A stretch of 64,000 nt of DNA from Paenibacillus_D sp047238105 (GTDB lineage: Bacteria; Bacillota; Bacilli; Paenibacillales; Paenibacillaceae): positions 3,596,001-3,660,000 of the forward strand of contig NZ_JBDFMD010000001.1 of NCBI RefSeq assembly GCF_047238105.1. Reading direction: 5' to 3'. The notes beneath the pieces were generated by a model. That model made no database searches, had not been told where the DNA came from, and saw only the letters and a program-made list of their open reading frames with translations. This document shows, one piece after another, positions 33,495 through 40,758 of this stretch. Made by a program: the position numbers and the translations under genes. The stretch's first letter is position 1. Every line of letters starts with the position of its first letter.

Positions 33495-34730
33495 TCAACC
33501 CCGTATGAGCTTGGTCAACAGCGGGCGGTCCTGGGCGTACAGCTCCAGATCGGGACAGTGGCCGTCCAGGATATCCCTGGCGATCAGCTTGGTGAGCGCC
33601 TGGCTGTAGACTGTGCCATTGTCTCCGAAGGCAAAGATGAAGTAGCAGCCGGGATAATCATCGTAGCGGCCGACGATCGGCAGGCCGTCGCGCGTGCCGC
33701 CATAGAAAGCGGTACAGGCGTAAGCCGGCTCGAAGGGAATCCCGGGAAACCGCTCGCGCAGCGCGTCCAGAAGCATCTGCTGCCGATGATGAAGCTTGTT
33801 GTCGCGCTGCTCGGCGATCGTTGTGTTCTCATCCAGACCGCCGATGATGGCGCGGTTGTCCGCTGTCGTGCGCAGATACAGATACGGGCGCGCCGTCTCC
33901 CAGATCAGGGTGCGCCCGTGCCAGAAGTCGAAGCTGTCGACCGGCTGGGTCGTCAGGGTGTAGGTGCTAACGAAAGACGCTTGCTTCTCGGACCGGATCT
34001 CTACCCCCTCGTAGCCGGCAGCCAGGATGACATGCTTGGCCCGGATAGTATAACCGTTGCGGGTTGTAACCTGCATTTCCTGCCGCTCCCGGTCATAGCG
34101 ATGGCCGTTCATGGCGGTGTGCTCGTATACAAGTACGCCCTTGGCGGCGGCGTCCCGGATCAGGGCATGGGTATATTTGAACGGATTGAGTTCGCCGTCA
34201 TTATGGGAGAAGATCGCTGCTTGTTTGCTGAAGGGATAATGAGCCTCGATCTGCTCCTGACCCCAGAAGTCGACGCTGCAGCCTTGCTGCTTCAGATACT
34301 GATACTCCTTGTGGAGCCGGGGAACGTCCTCATCGCAGCTGGCAAAATACAGCGTATCCCGGCGCCGGAACTCGACATCCATGGTCAACTGGCGGGACGC
34401 CGTCTCGATGCTGTCGATCGCATCCTGGAGCAGCGCCAGATGGCGGGCGATGTAGCGCTCTCCGAACGAGTGGATAAGATCGGTAAACATCGCCTCCCCC
34501 GAATACTGGATCAGCGCGGTATTAGTGCTGGTACTGCCGCTGCCGACTGTCCCTTTCTCGATGAGGACGACGTCCAAACCGTGACCCGCGAGCTCGTAGG
34601 CGCTTTGGGCGCCTGAGCTGCCGCCGCCGACGATGAGTACATCGCATGCAAGATCAGAATCGAGTGCGGGGTAGGCTGGCGGATCGGGCAGGGTATGGGG
34701 CCAGTAGTAGGCTCCGGATTGTAGATTCAT
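33495..34730 (-). CDS. FAD-dependent oxidoreductase, DAO family
   Basis: 411 residues, glycine/D-amino-acid oxidase-like flavoprotein. FAD-binding Rossmann motif CDVLIVGGGSSGAQSAYELA at about 29-48, VVLIEKGTVGSGSTSTNTALIQ, then the substrate domain; C-terminal FAD contact YGGTRDGLPIVGRYDDYPG and FAFGDNGTVYSQALTKLI. The specific amine or amino acid substrate is not apparent. ATG 34730 follows AGGAGGTTGCC. Single gene, ended by a strong terminator. Confidence 0.9.
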   Translation of the reverse strand: MNLQSGAYYWPHTLPDPPAYPALDSDLACDVLIVGGGSSGAQSAYELAGHGLDVVLIEKGTVGSGSTSTNTALIQYSGEAMFTDLIHSFGERYIARHLALLQDAIDSIETASRQLTMDVEFRRRDTLYFASCDEDVPRLHKEYQYLKQQGCSVDFWGQEQIEAHYPFSKQAAIFSHNDGELNPFKYTHALIRDAAAKGVLVYEHTAMNGHRYDRERQEMQVTTRNGYTIRAKHVILAAGYEGVEIRSEKQASFVSTYTLTTQPVDSFDFWHGRTLIWETARPYLYLRTTADNRAIIGGLDENTTIAEQRDNKLHHRQQMLLDALRERFPGIPFEPAYACTAFYGGTRDGLPIVGRYDDYPGCYFIFAFGDNGTVYSQALTKLIARDILDGHCPDLELYAQDRPLLTKLIRG

Positions 34731-34850
34731 GGCAACCTCCTGTATGCAGGTAGTTCATCATGGTAGTATGGCCAATGACGGCGCCGTCATGCATTCATAG
34801 GCGGTCTGCAGGCGAGCGATTGTCAAAGGATATCCATGCGAAGTGCGGGC

Positions 34851-34880
34851 TTGTCAAAAGCTGTCGCCCCATGGTAAGAT
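34851..34880 (+). promoter_or_regulatory. Likely sigma-A promoter for tRNA-Asp
   Basis: TTGTCA (34851-34856), 18-bp spacer, TAAGAT (34875-34880), 30 bp before the tRNA. Confidence 0.55.
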
Positions 34881-34910
34881 ACGGAGGTGTCCTTGGCACA
34901 GTCCTATCGC

Positions 34911-34987
34911 GGAGCCGTGGTGTAGAGGCCTAACATGCCTGCCTGTCACGCAGGAGACCGCGGGTTCGAATCCCGTCGGCTCCGCCA
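34911..34987 (+). tRNA. tRNA-Asp (GTC)
   Basis: 77 nt with encoded CCA. Acceptor GGAGCCG/CGGCTCC, anticodon stem CCTGC/GCAGG with loop CTGTCAC (anticodon GTC), T-loop GGTTCGAATCC. G34 is the position that is changed to queuosine. gluQ lies 100 bp downstream. Confidence 0.98.
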
Positions 34988-35014
34988 TTCCCGTAATTAC
35001 ATAACCTCACTAAG

Positions 35015-35040
35015 AAGGGCGGCCATGCTGCTCTTTTTTT
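35015..35040 (+). terminator. Terminator-like hairpin between tRNA-Asp and gluQ
   Basis: AGGGCGGC can pair with GCTGCTCT (two G-U pairs), followed by a run of T. It may end the tRNA transcript partially. Confidence 0.55.
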
Positions 35041-35087
35041 AATCCTATGTCAGCTTAGCATGAGAAAGCGGCAGGAGCGTGAAGCCA

Positions 35088-36128
35088 ATGTTAGAGCGAT
35101 CCCATCAGATACAAGCGGTACAGACAGCCGGTCAGCCTGCGCCCGATCAACCAGCATCATCGGATCGTGCACGAAGGGGCCGCTTCGCGCCGACGCCGTC
35201 GGGCCAGCTGCACCTGGGCAACGCCTTTGCCGCCCTGGCAGCGTGGCTGCAGATCCGGCAGGCGGGCGGGACGTTCGTACTGCGCGTCGAAGATATCGAC
35301 AAGCCGCGCTCCAAGGCCGCCTACCGGGAGCAGCAGCTGGACGATCTGCGCTGGCTGGGTATCGATTGGGACGAAGGCCCGGACATCGGCGGGCCGCATG
35401 CCCCGTACCTGCAGAGTCTGCGCGATGAACGGTACGAGGAGGCGCTCGCCCGGCTGGAAGCCGCAGACCTGCTGTACCCATGCTATTGCAGCCGCGCCGA
35501 GCTGGCCTCGATCGCCAGCGCGCCGCACGGGCTATCCTCCGAAGGTCCGGCATACCCGGGACTGTGTCGTCATCTGACAGCCACCGAGCGCGCAGTCAGA
35601 GCCGAGACCAAGATACCCGCCCTCCGCTTCCGCATGCCGGAGACGCCGACCTCCTTTATCGACGCCATAGCCGGCAGACAAGACTACACAGGTGAGACGC
35701 TGGGCGATTTTGTCGTGAAGCGGGCCGACGGCATGTACAGCTACCAGCTGGCTGTGACAGTGGACGATGCCGCGATGGGCATCACCGACGTCGTGCGGGG
35801 TGCCGATCTGCTCGATTCGACGCCCCGGCAACTGGCCTTATATGCAGCACTCGGCTTGCAGCCGCCCCGATACGCCCATGTGCCGCTGCTCGGCGATGGA
35901 GAAGGAGAGCGCTTCTCCAAGCGCGACAAGTCGCTTACGCTGCAGGCGCTGCGGCAGCGCGGCGTGCCGGCCGAGCGGCTGATCGGCCTGCTGGCCTTTC
36001 TCGCGGGCTGGCAGGACCGCCCGGAACCGGCCACGGCTGCGGCGCTTATCGGGCAGCAGGAGCTGGGCCGCCTGCCGCAGGGCATCATCCCGGTTGCGGA
36101 TGAGCTGTTGGTGTGGCTGAACGGTTAG
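35088..36128 (+). CDS. gluQ: Glutamyl-queuosine tRNA(Asp) synthetase
   Basis: Truncated GluRS paralogue that attaches glutamate to queuosine at position 34 of tRNA-Asp. 346 residues, lacking the anticodon-binding domain. RRGRFAPTPSGQLHLGNAFAALAAWL carries the HIGH-like HLGN; the KMSKS counterpart is FSKRDKS. The zinc site of GluQ enzymes is present as CYC...Y..LC (YPCYCSRAEL and YPGLCRHL). DFVVKRADGMYSYQLAVTVDDAAMGITDVVRGADLL is typical. ATG 35088 has AGGAG about 9 bases upstream; GTG 35079 is too close to it. The likely substrate tRNA gene lies directly upstream. Confidence 0.94.
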   Translation: MLERSHQIQAVQTAGQPAPDQPASSDRARRGRFAPTPSGQLHLGNAFAALAAWLQIRQAGGTFVLRVEDIDKPRSKAAYREQQLDDLRWLGIDWDEGPDIGGPHAPYLQSLRDERYEEALARLEAADLLYPCYCSRAELASIASAPHGLSSEGPAYPGLCRHLTATERAVRAETKIPALRFRMPETPTSFIDAIAGRQDYTGETLGDFVVKRADGMYSYQLAVTVDDAAMGITDVVRGADLLDSTPRQLALYAALGLQPPRYAHVPLLGDGEGERFSKRDKSLTLQALRQRGVPAERLIGLLAFLAGWQDRPEPATAAALIGQQELGRLPQGIIPVADELLVWLNG

Positions 36129-36263
36129 CAGTCTCATCCCGGAGCAAGCCAAAGCAAGCTCAAGCGCATGCTTGAAGAATACAGATTGCTCTGCTATAAT
36201 GCATGTCAACTTAGCGGCGGCTTTGCCACGCGTCGCCTGCGTCAAGAAAGGGGCCATCCTAAG

Positions 36264-36740
36264 ATGAAGAAATCCAGATCCGCTTGTCCCTCCAACAGCA
36301 AAGCGCTTGGCCTTGCTCTGCAGGCACTGACTATCTTGGCCGACCAGCGGTGCAGACATGCAAGCAGTCATCTGGCCGATCATCTGGCCTCGGAGCCTAC
36401 GCTGATCCGCAGAATCCTCGCCAGACTGGCGCAGGTCGACATCCTGGAGGTCCGCGAGGGGCGCGACGGCGGGTATTCGTTGAAGCGTTCACCCGCATCC
36501 GTGACATGCGCCGACGTGTATCGGGCTCTGCATATTGGTGATCCATTCTGCGATGGCCTGCTGGATTCGGCGGAGGAGCAGCCGCTCGGGGCCAGGATGC
36601 AGGAAGCATTGAGCGATATCGCCGGGGAGGTCAATCAGGCGGTTGAACGTGCTCTGGAGCAGTACACGATCGCCGATTTAGTCAATAAGCTCGATTATAG
36701 GATTGACAAACACAACGAGTCGGGGATATACTGTGATTAA
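36264..36740 (+). CDS. Rrf2-family transcription regulator
   Basis: 158 residues. Winged-helix Rrf2 domain: SSHLADHLASEPTLIRRILARLAQVDILEVREGRDGGYSLKRSP. The family's Fe-S cysteines (three Cys in the central loop of IscR/NsrR) are not present in the usual arrangement (one Cys at FCDG), so it is probably of the cluster-free YwnA/CymR-like kind. ATG 36264 is preceded by AAAGGGG. The 3' end holds the promoter of the following nitroreductase, and inverted repeats between the two genes are likely its operator. Confidence 0.85.
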   Translation: MKKSRSACPSNSKALGLALQALTILADQRCRHASSHLADHLASEPTLIRRILARLAQVDILEVREGRDGGYSLKRSPASVTCADVYRALHIGDPFCDGLLDSAEEQPLGARMQEALSDIAGEVNQAVERALEQYTIADLVNKLDYRIDKHNESGIYCD

Positions 36741-36788
36741 ATTAGCACAGTTAACTATATTTTTTTATTTTTAACTGTGCATTTTTTT
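36703..36788 (+). promoter_or_regulatory. Promoter and inverted-repeat control region of the nitroreductase gene
   Basis: TTGACA (36703-36708), 18 bp, TATACT (36727-36732) lie in the last codons of the Rrf2 gene. Just after are ACTGTG-N10-CACAGT (36731-36752) and GCACAGTTAA/TTAACTGTGC (36745-36780) followed by TTTTTTT. The latter can be the Rrf2 terminator, an attenuator or an operator. Confidence 0.7.
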
Positions 36789-36831
36789 GCCCAGTTTAAC
36801 GATAAGAGAGAAAAGTGGGAGGAATCAGACT

Positions 36832-37479
36832 ATGGAAAGTGTAACGAAGCAAGAAGCAGCATTTATCGATGTCATCAAAGGACGGCGCTCGGTCAGGCAT
36901 TACGATGCGTCCGTGAAGATCCCGGATGAGGAGCTTAAAGAAATATTGACAGAAGCGACACTGGCGCCATCCGGCGCCAATCTGCAGCCATGGCGATTCA
37001 TCGTGTTCACCGACCCGGCCATCAAGCAGCAGCTGCTGCCGATCGCGAACAACCAGCAGCAGGTTGTCGATGCGTCTGCAGTCATCGCCGTGCTGGGCGA
37101 CCTGGAGTCGCACAAGCAGGCGGAGCAGATCTACAGCGCTTCGGTGGAAGCCGGGTATATGACGCCGGAGGTCAAGGAGACACTGGTGGGTCACATCACG
37201 GCAGGATTCGCGGGGATGGATGGGCATGCCCGCAAGAACGGCGTTATGATCGATTGCGGATTGGTGTCCATGCAGCTGATGCTGGCGGCTAAGGCGCGGG
37301 GCTACGACACAGTAGCTATGGGAGGCTATGACGCGGCTCAGTTCGTGGAGACATTCCAGATCCCCGAGAGATACGTGCCGGTCATCCTGATTGCTGTCGG
37401 CAAGGCGTCTCAGACGGGGCACCCGACAGTCCGCCTGCCGCTGGACGATGTCGTTCTGTGGAACGGGATGGCGCAGTAA
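36832..37479 (+). CDS. FMN-dependent nitroreductase-family protein
   Basis: 215 residues. FMN-phosphate-binding GRRSVRHYDASVKIP near residue 20, LAPSGANLQPWRFIVF, and GLVSMQLMLAAKARGYDTVAMGGYD, then PVILIAVGKA. These are typical of NAD(P)H-dependent nitro/quinone reductases similar to YodC/YfhC. ATG 36832 follows GGGAGGAATC. Probably controlled by the adjacent Rrf2 regulator. Converges with the sigma-factor gene, whose stop lies 6 bases away. Confidence 0.9.
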   Translation: MESVTKQEAAFIDVIKGRRSVRHYDASVKIPDEELKEILTEATLAPSGANLQPWRFIVFTDPAIKQQLLPIANNQQQVVDASAVIAVLGDLESHKQAEQIYSASVEAGYMTPEVKETLVGHITAGFAGMDGHARKNGVMIDCGLVSMQLMLAAKARGYDTVAMGGYDAAQFVETFQIPERYVPVILIAVGKASQTGHPTVRLPLDDVVLWNGMAQ

Positions 37480-37485
37480 CCAGCG

Positions 37486-38388
37486 TTATAAAAGATCTGC
37501 CGCGAAGTCCCCGAGCTTATGGGGGTTGGAGACAAGGTATAGCGCCCGGATTCCCGCGCCGTCGGGTGTCGGCTCAAGCGTAAGTACCATCGGCAGCCGT
37601 CCCTCCCGCTCAAGCAGCAACCCGGGCTGCCCGCTCATCCGTACCGGTCTCAGCTTGCCAGTGAGCGAACCCTTGCGGGCGATGCCGGTGAAGAAGGCGG
37701 CGATTCTCTCGGGGCCAAGGATCGGCCGAAGCGCCGCCCGGACGATGCCGCCGCCGTCGCTGAGCAGTACCGCATCCTGGGTGAGGAGCCGGATGAAGGC
37801 GTCGAAGCGGCCCGTGGTTACGGCGTCAGCGAACGACTGGACGAAGCGGTCCATCGCCTGATCCCACTCGTTCTCTTCTGCGGAGCCGCTGCGCAAGCCG
37901 ATCTTGGCAGCTGCCCGGCTGTAGATCTTGCGGCAGGCGGCTTCGGTCTTGCCCAGCATCCCGGCGATCTCGGCATAATCGCAGCCAAGCGAGTCGCGCA
38001 GCACGAACACGGCCCGCTCCGGCGGCGTACAGGTCTGCAGCAGCACGAGCATCGCATAGCCGAGCTGCTCCTGGCGCAGAACATGGTCTTGCGGGCCGTC
38101 GTCGGTCGCCAGCAAGGGCTCAGGCAGCCAGAGGCCGGGGTAGCTCTCGCGGTTACGCGGCGCAGCTTTCATCATGTTAAGGGCGCGATTGGTCACCAGC
38201 TTGATGAGATAGGCTTTGGGGTGATCGATCTGAACCGGGTCCTGCTTGCTGAGCGTGACAAAAACGTCTTGTACCGCATCCTCAGCCTCGCTCTTCGAGC
38301 CAAGCATCCGGTAAGCGATGGCAGCCAGCAGCGGCTTGTACTGGCGATACCACCCCTCGATAAGCAGCTCTCCAGATTCTGTGTTCAT
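37486..38388 (-). CDS. ECF41-type RNA polymerase sigma factor with SnoaL-like C-terminal domain
   Basis: 300 residues. Sigma region 2 (AYRMLGSKSEAEDAVQDVFVTL), the linker motif WLPEPL characteristic of ECF41, region 4 (LLQTCTPPERAVFVLRDSLGCDYAEIAGMLGKTEAACRKIYSRA), then a SnoaL/NTF2-like extension that regulates activity. The extension has SDGGGI and SNPHKL, near the DGGGK and NPDKL motifs of ECF41. ECF41 genes are linked to carboxymuconolactone-decarboxylase/AhpD-like genes and have no anti-sigma factor; the upstream minus-strand gene here is AhpD-like. ATG follows GGAGGAGC. The leader holds three tandem hairpin repeats. Confidence 0.92.
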   Translation of the reverse strand: MNTESGELLIEGWYRQYKPLLAAIAYRMLGSKSEAEDAVQDVFVTLSKQDPVQIDHPKAYLIKLVTNRALNMMKAAPRNRESYPGLWLPEPLLATDDGPQDHVLRQEQLGYAMLVLLQTCTPPERAVFVLRDSLGCDYAEIAGMLGKTEAACRKIYSRAAAKIGLRSGSAEENEWDQAMDRFVQSFADAVTTGRFDAFIRLLTQDAVLLSDGGGIVRAALRPILGPERIAAFFTGIARKGSLTGKLRPVRMSGQPGLLLEREGRLPMVLTLEPTPDGAGIRALYLVSNPHKLGDFAADLL

Positions 38389-38400
38389 AATGCTCCTCCT

Positions 38401-38522
38401 AAAAGTTTTCCGAAGGAAAACTCGCTTCGGAAGGATTGGCTAAAAGTTTTCCGAAGGAAAACTCGCTTCGGAAGCATTCGCTTAGTTTTCCGAAGGAAAA
38501 CTCGCTTCGGAAGCATTGACTT
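38401..38522. repeat. Three tandem copies of a 39-42-bp hairpin unit
   Basis: Unit AGTTTTCCGAAGGAAAACT followed by CGCTTCGGAAG(C/G)ATT, at 38401-38441, 38442-38483 and 38484-38522. Each folds as AGTTTTCC-GAA-GGAAAACT. They sit in the 5' region of the ECF41 gene. A related unit with compensatory changes occurs at 45298-45332. Confidence 0.88.
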
Positions 38523-38571
38523 GCAATTGGACCATTCATTTCTCCTTAGTGTACCCTCCGCAAACGACAGA

Positions 38572-38593
38572 AGCCACCCCTGGCGGGATGGCT
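38572..38593 (-). terminator. Possible terminator after the AhpD-like gene
   Basis: AGCCATCCC/GGGGTGGCT stem (one G-U pair) with GCCA loop on the minus strand; little T run, so read-through to the sigma gene is possible. Confidence 0.45.
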
Positions 38594-38607
38594 CGGCTCA
38601 GAAAGGG

Positions 38608-39060
38608 TCAGACCTGAAAGCATCCCGGATACATGCCTGTGGCAATGGCGATCCGGTTCCAGCTGTTGATCGCGATGACCGCCATCACGAGGGCGACATA
38701 TTCGCTCTCATCAAAGTGGGTCCGCACCTCATCATACAGCGCATCCGGCACCCCGCGCTCCGCGATCAAGGTCGCTGCCTCGGTCAAGGCCAGCGCAGCT
38801 TTCTCCTTGTCGGTAAACATCGGCGCTTCGCGCCAGACCGAGATAAGGTGGACACGCTGCTCGGACTCACCCATTTTACGAATATCCGCCGTATGCATAT
38901 CCAGACAGAATGCGCAGCCGTTCAACTGTGAGGCTCGGATTTTGATCAGCTCGTACAATACCGGATCCAATCCCATGCCCTTGGCGGTCTCCTCCAGCTT
39001 CAACAAGGCCTGAAACCCGGCAGGATTGGCCGCTTGATGATTCATACGCAATTGCATCAT
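38608..39060 (-). CDS. AhpD/carboxymuconolactone-decarboxylase-like protein
   Basis: 150 residues. CMD fold with the redox CxxC motif NGCAFCLDMHTADIRKMGE around residue 48, followed by the conserved His; ALALTEAATLI and YVALVMAVIAINSWNRIAIA helices. Such proteins act as thiol-dependent peroxidase-like enzymes. ATG follows AAGGAGGAATAC. Preceded by an ECF41-type promoter and followed 219 bp later by the ECF41 gene, like the ydfG-ecf41 unit of Bacillus licheniformis. Confidence 0.9.
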   Translation of the reverse strand: MMQLRMNHQAANPAGFQALLKLEETAKGMGLDPVLYELIKIRASQLNGCAFCLDMHTADIRKMGESEQRVHLISVWREAPMFTDKEKAALALTEAATLIAERGVPDALYDEVRTHFDESEYVALVMAVIAINSWNRIAIATGMYPGCFQV

Positions 39061-39095
39061 GTATTCCTCCTTGGTATTTGTTTTTCACTAATGTA

Positions 39096-39122
39096 GACAA
39101 TCGAATAACCGGTTTTGTGACA
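39096..39122 (-). promoter_or_regulatory. ECF41-dependent promoter of the AhpD-like gene
   Basis: Minus strand TGTCACA (39122-39116), 16 bp, TGTC (39099-39096). The known ECF41 target is TGTCACA-N16-CGTC; only the first base of the -10 differs. Confidence 0.78.
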
Positions 39123-39217
39123 CCCGGAGCAACAAAGATGATTGACAGCGATTACATCGGTTAGTAAGATGAACATGCTGCAAGTCTACTACGGATTCCA
39201 GAGAGGATGTATCCACT

Positions 39218-39676
39218 ATGTCAGGACTGCTCGGCAACAACATCATCACTCAGATCGGTATTCTCGTGCATGATATCGAGAAGGTCAGCCAAGCCTATGC
39301 CGACTTTTTCGGCGTGGACAAGCCGAAGCCCATCATGACGGACGCGCTGGAGAAGACGCAGGCAGAGTACAACGGCGAGCCTTGTCCCGCCAGGGCCAAG
39401 CTGGCCTTCTTCAACATGGGTTCGCTGCAGCTGGAGCTTATCGAGCCCGACGAGCATCCCAGCACATGGCGCGACTATCTGAACGAGCATGGCGAGGGGC
39501 CGCATCATATCGCCTTCGTCATCGAAGGCATGAAGGACAAGATCACGCTGCTCGAGAGCAAAGGCTTCCCGCTGCAGCAGAAGGGCGAGTATACGGGCGG
39601 GCGGTACGCTTATATCGATACCTTCCCGCAGCTCAAGGTGCTCGTCGAATTGCTGGAGAATGACAAAAAAGCTTAA
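39218..39676 (+). CDS. VOC-family (glyoxalase-like) metalloprotein
   Basis: 152 residues, vicinal-oxygen-chelate fold. Metal-ligand candidates: His in QIGILVHDIEKV, Glu in LQLELIEPDE, His in GPHHIAFVIE, Glu in VLVELLEN. The pattern resembles methylmalonyl-CoA epimerase/lactoylglutathione lyase relatives. ATG follows AGAGAGGATGTATCCACT. The SDR gene follows by 55 bp, likely the same transcript. Substrate unknown. Confidence 0.85.
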   Translation: MSGLLGNNIITQIGILVHDIEKVSQAYADFFGVDKPKPIMTDALEKTQAEYNGEPCPARAKLAFFNMGSLQLELIEPDEHPSTWRDYLNEHGEGPHHIAFVIEGMKDKITLLESKGFPLQQKGEYTGGRYAYIDTFPQLKVLVELLENDKKA

Positions 39677-39731
39677 TACAGCTTATTGTAGAAGTTCAAC
39701 CTTATACGGAAAGGAAAGGGAGGGGTAAACG

Positions 39732-40430
39732 TTGAACATCCTGATAACGGGGGCTAACCGCGGTCTCGGCTGCGAGCTGACTGCCGAAGCGCTGGAGCGC
39801 GGCCATCGCGTCATCGCAGGCGTGCGATTCCCGGAGGCTGGCCATGACCGGTTGACCGCGCTGGCGGCAGCCTATCCCGGCCAGTTGGAGGTGCTGCAGC
39901 TCGACGTCACCGACGAGGCGGGGATCGCCCGGCTCGCTGAGCAGTTGGGGAAGGCTGGACGCACGCTGGGCGCCATCGTCAACAACGCCGCTGTTCTGCT
40001 CGCACGCAATACGCAGATCGAAGCATTGGATATCGAAGATCTGGAACGAACCATGGATATCAACCTTTACGGGCCGATGCGTATCGTCAAGCATTTCCTG
40101 CCGCTGCTCACGGAACCGGATGCGGTGATCGCCAATATATCGTCCGAGGCAGGCAGTATCTCCAATGCCTACCCCGGCGATTATCCGTATGGCATCTCCA
40201 AGACGGCGCTCAATATGTTCACCCAGCAGCTGCAGTCGTATGTGCGCGAGAAGGGCATTGCAGTGCTGAGCATCCATCCCGGCTGGATGAAGACGGATAT
40301 GGGCGGCGAGGCCGCTCCCGGAGATCCCAGGCGGAGTGCCGGCGGGATCCTGGATCTGATCGAGCGCCGGGTTGTCCCGGAGGGACGCTTCCGGTTCGTC
40401 GATCATACGGGCAAGGACATGCCGATCTAG
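39732..40430 (+). CDS. Short-chain dehydrogenase/reductase
   Basis: 232 residues. NILITGANRGLGCE cofactor motif, D in LDVTDEAG, IVNNAAVLL, catalytic Ser in ISSEAGSIS, Tyr/Lys in YGISKTALN, and HPGWMKTDMGG. NAD(P)-dependent, substrate unknown. Starts with TTG at 39732 behind GGGAGGGG. In an operon with the VOC gene, ended by a terminator. Confidence 0.9.
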   Translation: MNILITGANRGLGCELTAEALERGHRVIAGVRFPEAGHDRLTALAAAYPGQLEVLQLDVTDEAGIARLAEQLGKAGRTLGAIVNNAAVLLARNTQIEALDIEDLERTMDINLYGPMRIVKHFLPLLTEPDAVIANISSEAGSISNAYPGDYPYGISKTALNMFTQQLQSYVREKGIAVLSIHPGWMKTDMGGEAAPGDPRRSAGGILDLIERRVVPEGRFRFVDHTGKDMPI

Positions 40431-40467
40431 CACAGTCGACCATGCTCCGCTGTGCGACGTTATGTGA

Positions 40468-40496
40468 GCCTGCATCCCCTGTGGATGCGGGCTTTA
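40468..40496 (+). terminator. Terminator of VOC-SDR unit
   Basis: GCCTGCATCC/GGATGCGGGC 10-bp stem (one mismatch or G-U), then TTTAG. Confidence 0.65.
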
Positions 40497-40758
40497 GCTG
40501 GTTGTAAGAGTCCCGTACCACCAACCAACGAATATGATCGAATTCAGAGGCGATGAAAGTCGTGCAGCCCTGCAAGCAAAGACTTCACCTACGAATTGGT
40601 ATACACTGAAGGTATGAAGTTGTGTCCGTGAGACCAGCCTAACGTTTGACGGATGCGAGCTGAAGGGTAAAAGGAATCCAGACACGATAATTTTATGCGT
40701 TCGGAACAGGTCGGAGTTGCGGGCTGGCTTCGAACAACCTTTAAATAAGGAGGCAATC
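40497..40758. other. Non-coding region before selO
   Basis: No convincing gene or repeat. Short reading frames lack ribosome sites. AAGGAGG at 40747-40753 belongs to selO. Confidence 0.5.

Noticed and set aside
38401..38522. Tandem repeats considered as a CRISPR array
   Set aside because: Units are directly adjacent with no unique spacers of constant length and no cas genes are present.
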